NCBI GenBank assembly: GCA_034509735.1
Contig: JACGWO010000003.1
Location: 35,052,466-35,116,465 of the forward strand
Direction of reading: 5' to 3'
Source: Sesamum alatum
Taxonomy: Eukaryota; Streptophyta; Magnoliopsida; Lamiales; Pedaliaceae
DNA length: 64,000 nt
Made by a program: the position numbers and the translations under genes. Numbering within the stretch: the stretch's first letter is position 1; every line of letters starts with the position of its first letter. The notes beneath the pieces are model-generated. The model was not told the origin of the DNA. It worked only from the letters and a program-made list of their open reading frames with translations, and did not search any database. Positions 33,367 to 45,952 of the stretch are shown piece after piece.

Positions 33367-34419
33367 ATCTCATGTTAATATAAGTGATTTCATGTACAAC
33401 ATTTTGCTTAGGCAGAGTCCAGACAAGCTCTTGCTGCAGTTATGCATGGTGATCAGACATTCATGCAAACAAGTCGACAATCAAAATAGAAAACTAATGA
33501 TCACATCTTGGTCTCCTCATAGGCGTTCAACACGTCAATTCAATTCTAGCTCACTCATATAAACATACGTTCATTTCACACGAGTTGAACCTATTGGGCT
33601 CGAGGATAATCCCATACGAATCCTACAATGTATCCTGAAACCCATTGTTTCATTTTTATACGAGATGAACCCATTGGGCTCGAGGTTAATCCCGCACGAG
33701 CCATCGTAGGTATCTCCAAATCCACTGGATTTGAGGTTAATCCCCACTCATAGTTTGTGGTTGCCGTGGGCCCGAGGAAATTTTGTACACAATGAGGTTC
33801 GAATACAAGATTTCCCACTAAATAGATCAACCCTAGCATGTGAGCCTAGGGGGTGGCAATGGGGCGGGTTTGGGTGGACCTTGAACCCGTCCCGCCAACT
33901 CCTGGAAGGACCCGGGACCCGCCCGCCCCGTCCCGGCACAAAACTTGCCGGGGTGGGTTTAAGCCGGTAGACTCGATTATTTTATTTTTTTCATTTGTTC
34001 TACAAATTTAAAAATGTATATATATATAATATCAATTACAAATAAAATTGTTTAAGATCTAACTCAAATTCAAATAAAAAAAGAGTTTTAAGTACAAATA
34101 AAATTATTTATGATAAAACAACTCAAATAATTCATATCGATTATACGTTAGTAACTATTTCTTCGTCTTTCTCATCGTTAAGTATTGTTAGACAATTTTT
34201 TAATTCATCAATTGTTGAAGCACCTAACAATAAATAAATTAAATGATATAATATTTTATTAATTATTATTATCATGATAAAAGTAAAATTATATATATCT
34301 AAACGGGGCGGGTTCTTAAAGACCTGCTACCCAGCCCTGTCTTCAATTTTTGTGGATCCGAACCCACCCCATTAAGAGCGTGTTCGAAGCAGGTTTTGTC
34401 GGATCCGAGTTGAATTTTA
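33367..34419. repeat. Intergenic repeats with GGGCTCGAGG and GC-rich GGGCGGG blocks
   Basis: At 33580-33790 two to three imperfect copies of ACGAG(A/T)TGAACC(C/T)ATTGGG / GAGGTTAATCCC occur about 90 bp apart. From 33846 (CTAGGGGGTGGCAATGGGGC, a start reminiscent of plant hAT-type MITEs) a GC-rich block GGGCGGGTTTGGG...CCGTCCCG runs to 33975. AT-rich DNA follows, then a mirrored block ACGGGGCGGGTTC...CACCCC near 34305-34375. It looks like a decayed TIR transposon, but clean ends and a target duplication were not found. Confidence 0.4.
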
Positions 34420-34834
34420 GAGTAAATTATAGTTACTTTCCCTAAAGTTTAATATAATTACAAATACCCCCTCATTGTTTGAAAATTTACAAATACTCCC
34501 TAAAATTTGTAACCGTATAACAAATAACCAATTTTCATACATTTTTATGGGTGAACTGACCAAAATGCCCTTATACACTAAGTTATTTTTTATTTAATTC
34601 TTAAAATTTTTATGGATACAATGCGTAGGGAGAAGTTTTCTACACAGAGCAGCAATAATGCAATTTACCTCAGCTGATCTTTTTACAATTTTAATAAAAA
34701 TTCAAGGGCAAAATAGTCATTTCAGACCTTTGGTTAAAAATTACAAATCTCATATAGGTATTTATAATTTTTCAAACAACAATGGGGTATTTGTAATTAT
34801 ATCAAACTTCAGGAGAAGTGACTGTAATTTACCC
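34420..34834. mobile_element. MITE family B, copy 2
   Basis: 415 bp with long inverted repeats: left GAGTAAATTATAGTTACTTT and AATATAATTACAAATACCCC, right GGGGTATTTGTAATTATATC and TGACTGTAATTTACCC. Flanking 9-mers TGAATTTTA (34411-34419) and ATAATTTTA (34835-34843) agree at the last seven bases, consistent with an old 9-bp duplication. It ends about 190 bp before the PPR start codon and so may form part of that promoter. Confidence 0.75.
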
Positions 34835-35024
34835 ATAATTTTATTCCGTATCAGGCTCCCCCTCTTATTTTTGAAGCCCAATGGGCTTACACCTTCTATT
34901 TTCTCAAGCCCAATGGGCTCTCCTTTTTATTGTCTCAAGCCCTATGGCATCTCCCATTGATATGTGTATTGAGCGCATTAATTCAAATAGCAAAGCAAAA
35001 GAAACTCGCTCCTTACACATTTGA

Positions 35025-36938
35025 ATGAAACTCGCACAGCCATTACCCCGCCAAGCCCTTCAGACCCTCCTACAAAATGATGGTTACCGGATCAACTATA
35101 CTCTCTACGGCCACCTTATCCAGCGCTGCACCGACCGCCGCCTTTCCCGCCAGGCTAAGCAGCTCCATGCCCGCCTCATTCTCTCCTCCACTACAGCCGA
35201 CAACTTCCTTGCCTCAAAACTCATCGCTTTCTACTCCAAGATCCACCAGCTCTCTTACGCCCGCCACGTGTTCGACCAAATACCCTACAAGAATACCTTC
35301 GCCTACAACGCCCTCCTTATTGCGTACTCCGTACATGGCCGTCACGGTGAAACATTGGAACTGTTCAGGACAAGTTTGTCGTGGAGGGATGATGATTGTG
35401 GTGATTTGGCGGATGTTAAACCGGATAGCTTTACTTTGAGCTGTGTGCTGAAGGCGATGTCGGAGGTGGTGTTGGATGGACCTCTTTGGGCTGGAATGAT
35501 TCATTGTTATGTGATTAAAAATGGGCTTGATTTGGATGTTTTTGTAGGCAATGGGTTGGTGACTTATTACTCGAGGTGTGATGATCTGGTGTCTGCGAGG
35601 TCTTTGTTCAATGAAATGCCTTACAGGGACTTGGTGTCTTGGAATTCAATGCTTTCAGGGTATTCTCAAGGTGGGTTTTATGAGGAGTGCAAGGATTTGT
35701 ACAGAATGATGTTGAGTTTGGAAGATATAAGGCCTGATGGGGTTACAGCCGTGAGCGTTTTGCATGCGTGTGCGCAATCAACTGATCTTGTCTTTGGTAT
35801 GGAAGTGCATCAATATGTGATGGATAATGGGATTGAAATGGATCTCTCAGTTTGCAATTCAATTATTGCTGTTTATGCAAAATGTGGTAGCTTGGATTAT
35901 GCCAGGGAGCTTTTTGAGGAGATGAGTGATAAGGATGAAATAACTTATAGCACGATTGTGTCTGGGTACATGGTCCATGGATTTATTGATGAAGCTATGA
36001 AGATATTCAGGGACATGAAGAACCCTGGATTGAGTACTTGGAATGCTGTAATTTCAGGTAGTGTTCAGAATAACCAGTATGATAAGGTCTTAGATTTAGT
36101 TCGCCAGATGCAAGCTTTTGATATCAAGCCTAACAGTGTGACTCTTTCGAGTATTCTTCCAGCCATTCCATATGTCTCGCATTTAAAAGGAGGAAAAGAA
36201 ATTCACGCTTATGCAATCAAAATAAGTTGTGATAGGAATACTTATGTAGTTACTGCCCTGATAGATACATATGCCAAACTGGGATTTCTCGGTGGAGCAC
36301 AAAGAGTATTTAATCTAACAAAAGATAGGAGTGTGATTGTTTGGACAGCAATAATCTCAGCATATTCAGCTCATGGAGATGCTAACATGGCGCTTAGTCT
36401 ATTTGATGAGATGCTGAATAGCAAAACAAAGCCAGATGCCGTTACTTTTACGGCTGTATTGGCAGCCTGTGCCCATGCTGGTCTAGTTGAGAAAGCTCGG
36501 GAAGTATTTAACTCAGTGTTGCCAAAGTATGGGATTCACCCTTTGCCTAATCATTATGCTTGCGTTGTTGCATGTCTGAGCCGAGCAGGAAAGCTTTCTG
36601 AGGCAGTGGAATTTGTTCAGAAAATGCCTACTGAACCTACTGCACAGGTTTGGGGTGCACTACTCACTGGGGCTTCAGAATCTGGTGACGTTGAACTTGC
36701 AAAGTTTGTTTGTGATCATTTATTTGAATTGGAGCCCGAAAATCCAAGCAATTACATTGTTATGGCAAATCTATATTCGAAAGCTGGTAGGTGGGAAGAG
36801 GCAGAGAGGGTCAGAGAGAAAATGAACACCATTGGGTTTAAAAAAGTTGCTGGAAGTAGCAGAATAGAAACATCCGGAGGATTACTAAGTTTTATAGCTG
36901 GAGGTGCTACAGATGAAAAGACTAACAAAATTCTATGA
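35025..36938 (+). CDS. E-class pentatricopeptide repeat protein, At2g37310 orthologue
   Basis: One uninterrupted exon of 637 codons. It has tandem PPR motifs of the P-L-S kind, for example FVGNGLVTYYSRCDDLVSAR, DLVSWNSMLSGYSQGGFYEE and STWNAVISGSVQNNQYD. The C-terminal E-type region has VWGALLTGASESGDVELAK, NYIVMANLYSKAGRWEEAE and GSSRIE. No DYW deaminase domain follows. Such proteins bind organelle transcripts one base per repeat and usually act as specificity factors in C-to-U RNA editing with DYW partners. The first 25 residues (MKLAQPLPRQALQ) could form a weak organelle presequence. Close similarity to Arabidopsis At2g37310 (657 aa) is from memory. Its RNA target is unknown. Confidence 0.93.
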   Translation: MKLAQPLPRQALQTLLQNDGYRINYTLYGHLIQRCTDRRLSRQAKQLHARLILSSTTADNFLASKLIAFYSKIHQLSYARHVFDQIPYKNTFAYNALLIAYSVHGRHGETLELFRTSLSWRDDDCGDLADVKPDSFTLSCVLKAMSEVVLDGPLWAGMIHCYVIKNGLDLDVFVGNGLVTYYSRCDDLVSARSLFNEMPYRDLVSWNSMLSGYSQGGFYEECKDLYRMMLSLEDIRPDGVTAVSVLHACAQSTDLVFGMEVHQYVMDNGIEMDLSVCNSIIAVYAKCGSLDYARELFEEMSDKDEITYSTIVSGYMVHGFIDEAMKIFRDMKNPGLSTWNAVISGSVQNNQYDKVLDLVRQMQAFDIKPNSVTLSSILPAIPYVSHLKGGKEIHAYAIKISCDRNTYVVTALIDTYAKLGFLGGAQRVFNLTKDRSVIVWTAIISAYSAHGDANMALSLFDEMLNSKTKPDAVTFTAVLAACAHAGLVEKAREVFNSVLPKYGIHPLPNHYACVVACLSRAGKLSEAVEFVQKMPTEPTAQVWGALLTGASESGDVELAKFVCDHLFELEPENPSNYIVMANLYSKAGRWEEAERVREKMNTIGFKKVAGSSRIETSGGLLSFIAGGATDEKTNKIL

Positions 36939-39398
36939 TATTCAAAGTGACCAAAGTTGATGGAGAAGAAGGTAAATAACAATGATGAATTCGACAAAAA
37001 AGTGCTTGTAAGTGAGTGTGTGATTGACAGGAACAAAAGAATTCCAACTGATCGGTGAGATTGGAACTTCGGGATGCTAGAATAAAGTCGAAATGTAATG
37101 GTCGCTGCTAGCGGGATTTTTACAGGAGTTCTCATGACACCAATTAAGTCCAATACCAAACAGCACAACTGGGCTTTATGGAGACATTAAAGGAACAACT
37201 TATTGTGATGATTAATCATTAATCTGAACTCCGAGATCCACACCATGAACTTAGCTTCATTGGTTCTGTGATAATTGATACATCCATGAGGTACCTTGTC
37301 CATTTCTTTTCATTGTTGTCACTTATAAGAGTTCTTTGTTGATTGTTGAATCTTATGATCCAGGAGTTTGGCTTAAGTTCTTCAGTGGCATCTAATTCTC
37401 CAAGATGTAAACAACAAAGAGTAAGCAATTGTACTCTACACTGGCTTTCTATCTATGCTTCCAAACTTACTTCTCCCTCTCTGGAAGATTGACCGGAGGC
37501 ATGTCCTCTTTCCTTATGTTTCTTTTTCATTTTTTTCCCCAGGGGATTGGAGATGTTCACCTGACTCGTTGGCTTATCAATCATGCTTCTAATTCTAACC
37601 AGACTAGATCTAAGTTCAAGCAGTTAGTGCATCGCTTGTGAGAAATATTGCTCTCACCTAAATACTTCTCTTAACTCATTTGTATATGTTAGTGTTTCTT
37701 CTTCGACTTCATTTCATGTAGCTGCTCTTTCTATGGCATGTCCAACATGTACTTATGATACGATTGCTTCATTCTGCTGCCTTTTCTTGCAGATACTAAA
37801 TCAAAATCTCCTTAATGCCCAGTAGAAGATTAGCATGAAATCACCTAGGATTCTCACAGCAAAGGCTGTATCTTGTCTGTTTAACTTACAAATGGGATAG
37901 ATAAAAGGTATCAAAATGCCCCAGATTTTTCCTTTCCCCTCTTTCCATGATTCATACTGGTCCCACATATGCCCTCCGCTTACTTCAATCAATACCAATC
38001 CATCTTGTCGATGTTTTTCCTTAATCTTCAAAGTTGCCACTCAACTTTTCTACACAGTCTTTCATGATGCATCTAGAAATAGTAAGTCCATACAATGCAT
38101 CATTTATATGCCAACTCATATTTACATATTACCATGCTAAATGTTTGTAAGCTTAGGTGCAACTATTCTATGCATCCACATTTTTACCACAGCTCAAACC
38201 CCAAAATTTGATCTCCAGAGTTAAAATGGGGGAATGAAATTAAGCCCTTGATAGGCGCCGACTGCTTTGGGGATTAGTAGCATTATTGTAGGGCCAAGAG
38301 AGAGATAAATGGGACAAGGTGTTTTTTATTTTCTTGTTATTTGTTGTTTTCACCTTAGTGAAGCAGAGATAATGAAAAGTAGAGAAGTGTCAACCTTTCT
38401 TGAACTTGGACACAAACTTGTGGACAAGAGCCCCAACATTTCCATCCACTCCCTTCCATCTTACTCAACACCACCATCTCTACTTCCAATGCTTCACACC
38501 ATTCTTATTCATACATCCCATGCTCAATAATGCTACTTGCTACATTTATTTTTGTCTAATATGTTTAAATTTTGTAGACTCTATGCACTTAATATCATGT
38601 GTCGACAGGTAAACATCGATGATTTTGGGTTTTGGTGAAATAATAATATAACTATTTTTCGGGTTTTGTTATGAGATAATAGGGGAAGGTTTTGCATTAA
38701 ATTTTTATTTCATTTTTAAAAGATTTAGAATTAGTTAGTATGTAAGTTGTAAAGAAAGAAAGATGTGAACAAAAGTGAGGAATAACTTATTTTACTTTTC
38801 CTTTTTTTTTTTTTCCCACTTTTCTTCAATTTTATACCCAAAGGGAATGTAAATCCTGCAAGAACATGTTTACTCTCTCCTTCTTTTACTTTTTCCTGTT
38901 TTTATATTGATTGCTTTGGATCTGATGTTTTCTTTAAAGAACATTCCTCGTCTAGGCAATAGTAATAGCTCATTATAATATCTTTCCTCACTTTACATCT
39001 GTTTTTTATCAATAAATAGTACTGATCAACCTGATACTGCAGTAACTACTAATACTTCCTACTTCCTTCACCCCACTGTCAAATCACTCAAATTCTTGTT
39101 TTCTGAATTTTCATTTTATCCAGCACTTCATATAGTTTAAACGTATTTATTGGTTTAAATCATTAATATATTAAATCAACTGTTGAATTTGAATGTATGT
39201 ATTGAATGATGTAATGAATAATTTTTAATAATATATATATATATATATTCATCATTTGATGATTGGTGAATTCACATGTGCATGGCAACCAAAAAAAGAA
39301 AGAAATTAGGCCGACAAACTACACTTATTTCGACAATTTATACATTTAACTAATTTCTGATTAGATACTTGTAATTATCAATTGGGTTCTCATAAATC

Positions 39399-39435
<37 letters not shown>

Positions 39436-39544
39436 ATCTTGCTTCTTAAGGTCAAACAACTTTTTCTTCTCTAGACTTCCCCAATTACAAGAACTCATTA
39501 CATACCCACACACTCAATACCAGCCAGCCCATGATCATCCTACC
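36939..39544. other. Intergenic region between PPR and SGR9 genes
   Basis: 2.6 kb without a convincing gene. Short ORFs are scattered on both strands. The first few hundred bases are likely PPR 3' UTR. (TA)n runs lie at 39228-39248 and 39403-39430, upstream of the SGR9 start. No transposon ends or RNA gene recognised. Confidence 0.45.
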
Positions 39545-40396
39545 ATGGCCAACTCCACACAAACCATAATCATGGCCGCCCTCTCCACTCTCCCTCCTTC
39601 CCACCTCTCTCACCTCACCCACTCCATCTCCGCCGTCTTCCACCGCCACCTCCGCCGCCTCTCCGCCCTCCTCTCCTCCCCGACCCTCTTCTCCCTCACT
39701 CTCCGCCACCTACACTCCCTCTCCCTCCACCACAAATCCCTCCTCATTGCCCGCCACCTCTTGTCCAACCTCACCCTTCTCAATCACTTCATGCAAAACA
39801 ACGGCCCGGAAACCCCGGCGCCCCCGCTGTACTCCGCCGCGTGCATGAGACTCAGGGACCTCGACGCCGTCCTTCTCCTCCTCCTCCTCTGCGAACTCCA
39901 CCAACACGACCGAGAGCTGCTCGATTCACCGCCTTCGTCGTGGCGCGTTGTTCTATGCGATTATGTATCTAAATCCATGTTGAGATTGTCTAGTTTTGGT
40001 GGGTGTTCTAGCGGCGAAGTTTTGATCCAGTACATTGAGTCTGTGGGGAGGTCCTGGAATTTGGTTAACGTAATGGGTTTGGTTGGCGGTGGTGGTGAAG
40101 GAAAAGAGGGAAGGGAGCCGGCGGCGTCCGCGGCGGCGGTGGTTGCGCTGCCGTCGGTGGAGGCGGGTGGAGGAGGGGAGTGTGTGATATGTAAAGAAGA
40201 GATGAAGGAAGGGAGAGAGGTTTGTGAATTGCCGTGCCGCCATATGTTTCACTGGATGTGTATACTCCGGTGGCTCAAGAAGAGAAACACGTGTCCCTGC
40301 TGCCGGCACCGCCTCCCTACCGACGACGTCCGCCGTGAGATCGAGCGGTTGTTGGAGGAATTCGCCAAGATCGGCGGTGGTGCTGGTGGCGGATAA
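39545..40396 (+). CDS. SGR9: RING-H2 E3 ubiquitin ligase, SGR9 (SHOOT GRAVITROPISM 9) orthologue
   Basis: Single-exon gene of 283 codons. The N-terminal half is rich in Leu, Ser and His (ALSTLPPSHLSHLTHSISAV) and resembles the SGR9 N terminus, including the LTLRHLHSLSLHHKSLLIA stretch. After an Ala/Gly-rich spacer (AASAAAVVALPSVEAGGG) comes a C3H2C3 RING finger at residues 213-253, from CVICKEEM through CRHMFHW to CPCC. In Arabidopsis SGR9 is at amyloplasts and helps detach them from actin during gravity sensing. The strong C and TCC bias of the first 400 bases is unlike the AT-rich surroundings but fits an intronless gene. Confidence 0.88.
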   Translation: MANSTQTIIMAALSTLPPSHLSHLTHSISAVFHRHLRRLSALLSSPTLFSLTLRHLHSLSLHHKSLLIARHLLSNLTLLNHFMQNNGPETPAPPLYSAACMRLRDLDAVLLLLLLCELHQHDRELLDSPPSSWRVVLCDYVSKSMLRLSSFGGCSSGEVLIQYIESVGRSWNLVNVMGLVGGGGEGKEGREPAASAAAVVALPSVEAGGGGECVICKEEMKEGREVCELPCRHMFHWMCILRWLKKRNTCPCCRHRLPTDDVRREIERLLEEFAKIGGGAGGG

Positions 40397-43300
40397 TTAA
40401 ATCAAGAATGCTTGTAGGAAATGATGTTATGATGTGTAGAATCTTGTATAATCAATGTTGAAATCAGTATGGAGTGAGCCTATGATGAAAAGAGTAGCAT
40501 TGCAATTACTACAATTCGACGATGATACAGATAGAGATACGTCGTCCTTTTTTACTAGGATCCAAGAAATCCTATTTCTCATAATTACAAGAAAATTTCA
40601 TGCCCTTATTTGCTTACGTCTTCAATGGATTGTAAAATATTTCATACCAATTTAGCAAGGCTTTAATGCAATTTACTTCTATGTGATACTGCAAATGAGC
40701 AAATTATTCCCTTATGAAAAAAAAAAAAAAGCAATTTACCCATCCGTGTTCTTTAAAATGAAGCAATTTATCTCCCTGTCTGCAATATCACAGGGGGTTG
40801 CTTGTATTTTTCCCAATTTAGCAATACCGTAAAGACCGATTAATAGTGATTGTTGATTACTTATACATGTTTGATATTAGTAATTGTTGTATATTGATTG
40901 TTAGTAACTGTAATTTATGATGTAAATATAATCGATTCAAACAGGTCGTTAAGCCTAATTGGGTCATTAAAATCATATACATAGATACACTTATGAAACG
41001 TGTTTGGAGAGGATAGTAGTTGTGATGGAATGATCAATGATGATAGGGAAATATTAGAATAGATGGAAAGAAATTAAATGAGGAATGTGTGTGTGTGAGA
41101 GAGCATGATCACTCGTTCTTGATAGCTAACTGTTTCCGTGTGTGGTTTGTGTTAGACTTAGAGGTAGCTGTGACTGTGAGAAAGTGATCGATACGCCAAA
41201 AATCTTGATCATATATTTCATTCTAAAACTCACAACCATGTATGAGGAAGGTTGTCTATTATTGAATGGGAATGCATTTAATTCATTCGGATATTTATAC
41301 CTTTGATTGTAACTTTTCAATGAAATATTTAATTATATAATTATCAAACCCAAGATAATGAGTTTTTTTCGGAATCCTGTGTAACAAGTTCTTTTTAATG
41401 TGGTTTAATTATATTTTTAATCTTGTAATTATCATTATTTAACACTTTAGTCCTATGATTTGTTAAGGTTGTAAGATTGTCATTCATCTTTTTCAATTTT
41501 GCATTTTTTGATGAAATTAGAAAAAGTAATAAACTTATTTATAATTTTAACAAATTACATGACTGAAATGCAAAATAACTATAATTACAGAATGTGGAAA
41601 TACAATCCAAGATGTGGCCCAACTTCTTTCCCTTCTCCTTTCCGGGGCGGACTATGTTCAAGGAAAGAAACGCGGAGAAAAATGGGAATAAATATCTATA
41701 CTAATTATAAAAGGAAATCTTTTTTTGTGTCTAATGTAGAAGTTATTTATGAATTTTTATAACAATTGCCCTTTGTTTCTTTTAAAATACATTTGCTATT
41801 TTCTTTTTACAAGATCAATTAATTTCTTTCTCATTGTGCTGTGTTTGTCGATTTTTCATGTCACAACTTTTTCCAGTGATTGCAAAATAAATCAAGAAAG
41901 AAATTATTTATGTACCAATAATGCCTTTCCTACTCATCAAAGGCGGACTGAACAAATTGGGCCATGAACATAAGTCCAGCCCATTTAAGTGCAACTAATG
42001 TTGACCCGAACATGGCTGGGTGGGCTTCCTATCAATCGTTTTAGCCTCAATATCGTCGGTTCAGAATCGTCATGGACCAGCCCGTAAAAGCCTGATTTAG
42101 GACCAATCCTCAACTATTGGTCCTGGACCTTTAAGTAGGCCCCAATTGGATCCATTTCTAAACTTAGTCTCAGCCCATAGACCGGCTTGATTGAGGTCCG
42201 AACTAGGCCTAGACCAAGCCCGAATCAAACCCGAATGTGCCTCCTTTAGTTTTTATTTATGAATTAAAGGTGTTCTTTTGAGAAATTATTTAAACTTATG
42301 ATTGTCTTATGAAGTAAACAAATAAAAAATTGAATCGCACAAAAAATTCTGACTAGAGAAAAATAGTTACGACTATATAATAAATTTAAATAATAATTTG
42401 ACTACCAGGTTACAATAATAAACTTAGATAATAAAAAATTCAAAAAAAAAATAAAATAAACTTTGAATAAAGAGTATTTAATATATTAAAATTTTTAAAA
42501 ACAATAAAGATAAAAAAAAATTTAGAGTTTCAAGACTTTAAAAAAATCTATTAGAGTAGTCGACTTCAAATAATAAAATAAAAACTATATGACAAGTATT
42601 ATTAAATAAAATGGCCCAACAAGCCCGGTTCAGGTGGTCCTAGGTATTGATACTTGGGATAGGCCCAAGACCGGTCCGGTCCCAAGTGGACCTGGGCCAA
42701 GCCAAGCTATTTTTTTACTTGATTAAACTGATCCTGGACTTGATTGGTCCAACCCGGCGCATTGTGCATCTTGATTTTAATCTATTAGTTAAGGTTGGAT
42801 GTTGCCACACCCACAATGTGCATTTCAGTTCTTACCAAAATATTTGATGGAACTAAACGTACGTTCTATCTTTGTGTTGATTCCGATGTAGTTAGACCAC
42901 TCTTATTTTTTGTAAAGAAAAAAAAAATATGTATATATATATATGTGGGCTGAGTTACTAGAATATAGAATCATATAAGCCATATTGTACTAGTCATTTT
43001 TCCCACTTATTTTTTCTTTTTGATATTTAATAAGCTTAATTTAAAAACAAAATAAAAATAGTTCTTAAAGCATTAATCTTAATGCTTCTTCAGGCCTGAT
43101 AATGGGCTTACTACATTGGGGCGGGGGGAATTTAAAGAAAACATGGGTTTTGGGCTGACATGGGCTTACTAGATTTTCTATGTTGGGCTGACATGGGCCA
43201 TATACTTCTGCAAGAATTCTCATATGGTAATTATATATTGATGTATGAAAATAATTCCCCCTCACAACTTAGGTTTAAATTTTGATTTATGCTTGCCAAG

Positions 43301-44618
43301 ATATACAACTCATTGTTCTGAATAATGAGTTTTAGCACTATTTCTAGACTAGAAATGGCAACAAATTAGATTTCAGATGAATTTGTCAAAATTCAAGACC
43401 CGACCATTAAAAATTTTATGAATTGAAATTCAACGAGATTATTAGTCATCATTGTGCATGAAAACAATATTTGCCTCCCCACAACTTCAAAAAATTAATC
43501 GATATCTATAATTAAAATTTAATACTAATATAATTTGTTTCAATTCTTGAAAATGAGAAGTCAAAAATAAAAGAAAACTTAGAGTGAAATCTAATCTATG
43601 ATCTTTTTATAACTACAATTTTACCAATGATGAAAAGTAAAAATCAGAAGATTCCAACTATTTCTTAAAATCAGTGATGATTAGTGCGCGCCCCACTCAC
43701 TCAATTACCAGCTATTCTAGTTTCTATGGCCGCTCATGAAAATAATAATAAATTAATAATAATAATTATTATTATTATAGTTGTACTCCGTATCTATGAT
43801 TTATTACATAATTATCTTTATATTTTATATAATTATAAATTATCCTGATAATCAAAAAGCATAAATAATTTGTATAATAATGTTGACTATGTGTAATTTT
43901 TAAAAATGTATGAGTAATTTTTGTAAATAATATTAAAAAATTTTAATACTTGTATGTGTAATTATTTAAAAGATATGAATAATTTGAATAAATAATATAA
44001 AAACAAGTGATGTAAATGTAATTATTTTTTTAAAAAAAAACACAAAGTAAGGCCAAATGTTGAGCATTGCTTCTCTTAGAAGAATAGTGGTCTCGAAATT
44101 ATTGCCCAAATGATAACAATGTCTACAGCAAGTGGGAGTGCGGGAGGGAGGAGCCACATGCTTTTCAGTATCATCATTACCATTTCATTTTTGTCATTTT
44201 TAAAAGAAAAAAAAAAAAAAACACTACCATTTCATTTCATTAATTTTAAAAGGGAAAATTTACTAAAAATTCCGCAAAATAAATGCATATTTTCCTTTTA
44301 ATTAGCGAGACAGGGAAAAAGGTTACACCACTCAGACAGTTTTTAACTTTTTTATTTAAGGTTTAATAGACAGGGCATTGTCGACATTTCATACTTTAAA
44401 GCTGTATTTTTATGCTCCAAATAACTGACATATATGATTTTTATAATTATACAAAAAAAAAATGGTGATTTGTGTAATTATATTAAATGTTAGGAGTATA
44501 AATTTAATTAATCTTAAATTTTAACAATTGTGGTGAAAAATGCAATAGTGACAGGGAAAAAATAGGAGAATGTAAAAGAAGGGGATGATGGGTTGGAATT
44601 TATGGATGTATTTATTTA
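40397..44618. other. 4.2-kb intergenic region with small repeats
   Basis: Contains a small inverted-repeat element at 41421-41593. A stretch at about 41960-42790 has many GGGCC / GGTCCGG / CCAAGCC words in both orientations, probably an old TIR transposon. Several A/T-rich runs occur (42420-42540, 43740-44030). A CCCAT/ATGGG-rich patch lies near 43090-43200. No ORF has a recognisable domain. Confidence 0.4.
41421..41593. mobile_element. Small MITE-like inverted repeat
   Basis: About 170 bp. The left arm (TGTAATTATC...TTTAGTCCTATGATTTGTTAA) pairs with the right arm (TTAACAAATTACATGACTGAAA...ATAATTACAG) in inverted orientation. No coding capacity; target duplication not resolved. Confidence 0.55.
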
Positions 44619-45149
44619 GGGATAATTAGGCTTCCCATCTCTTGAAGTTTAGTGTAATTATATATAAATCTTATGTGATTTGAAAAATTACATCTAGTAC
44701 TTATGATATTTGCTTCTGTCTAATAATAGGTCCCTTCGTTAGTCAAAATTCACCGAATTTAATATTAGCAAAAACAATTTGAATTCAAGGTGATATTTAC
44801 CATCGATTGACTTATTATTGATTTATTGTATATTAAATGAATCTTTTTATGACCAAACTATATTTATATATTTTCACGCGTTAGGCATGTGAAGAGGTAT
44901 ATCTTCACATTTATTATGGTAGTTTAGTCATAAAAGATTTATTTGACCTGTAATAAGTCAATCGGGAATAAATATCGATTTTCATTTAGTTTTTCTGTTA
45001 ATATCAACAAATTAAATGAATGTTGACTAACGGATAGAACTATTTATTGGACAGAAGTAAATATTATGGGTATTAATATAATTTTTCAAAATATAGAAGG
45101 TCTATGCGTGATTATACTAAACTTTAGGGGAGGAGAACGTAATTATCCC
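44619..45149. mobile_element. MITE family A, copy 2, with 9-bp target duplication
   Basis: 531 bp, ends GGGATAATTA and TAATTATCCC in perfect inversion for ten bases. Flanked by ATTTATTTA at 44610-44618 and 45150-45158. The interior (CACGCGTTAGGCATGTGAAG, GACCTGTAATAAGTC) matches copies 1 and 3. The 9-bp duplication points to a Mutator-like origin. Confidence 0.85.
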
Positions 45150-45952
45150 ATTTATTTATATAGGAAGCAAGTTGAATGTGAATTGTGAAGTGAAGGACAC
45201 GGGCAAAGAGTGAATGGAGCCACCGGCCACCGGCTACCATGTGACTCACTCACTATGCTTGCACTCAACTCAAATCCCATCCCAATTTTTGTCTTCTTCA
45301 AACTATTTTGAATCATTTCTTCGTCTTTTGTTTTTTAATATATATTTCTATTCTACCTTTTAATAAGAAATATACAAATTGAATTACCAAGTCTTTGGAG
45401 ATATGAAAGTTTCAAATTATAATTTAAATTTATTTGAAAATACAACTTTTACTTATTATTATTTTAAATTAAAGTTGAAATAGGTTAAAAGTTGTAAGAT
45501 GATGAGACGATATTTATTACAGTTTAAGATACTTTTGTAAATAAATTAATTTTTCTTATAACTTGTTTGTCCAAAATTATATTGAAAAAATGCTCCATCT
45601 TAATAATGGTTAAATCTAGCCACCTACTAGGGCAGATATGTAATTTCACAAATAAAATCAAACACTTCCACATCATTTTTTTTTCTATCTATAACTATTA
45701 CTTTTAAAGACTCCCATCTTTTACATATTAATAAGTTATCAAATTCTAAAATTAAGCACTTTAGAAGAAATATAAATATTTGCGAACACCCCCTATATAT
45801 ATTATTTGATCATCATCTAAATAACATCATATATTAGTGGGATTTAAAATCATCTTATAATCATGAAACCTCAAATCCCCCCACTTAAAATAAGGGGTTT
45901 ATATAAACTAGAACTTAGAGCTTAAGAATGAAGCTAAAATATACATATAAAT
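45150..45952. other. Intergenic AT-rich DNA
   Basis: No gene or clear element. A small GC-richer piece (GAGCCACCGGCCACCGGC) lies at about 45215-45235. Confidence 0.4.

Noticed and set aside
33780..33830. B-box-like AGGTTCGAATAC
   Set aside because: No tRNA fold or A box at the right distance and no SINE tail; left as unexplained repeat sequence.
36939..39544. A microRNA precursor or lncRNA gene between PPR and SGR9
   Set aside because: I looked for familiar conserved miRNA words and long hairpins and found none; absence by eye is weak evidence.
43740..43780. AT/ATT repeats as a possible replication or matrix-attachment element
   Set aside because: Simple microsatellite sequence is common here and gives no specific support.
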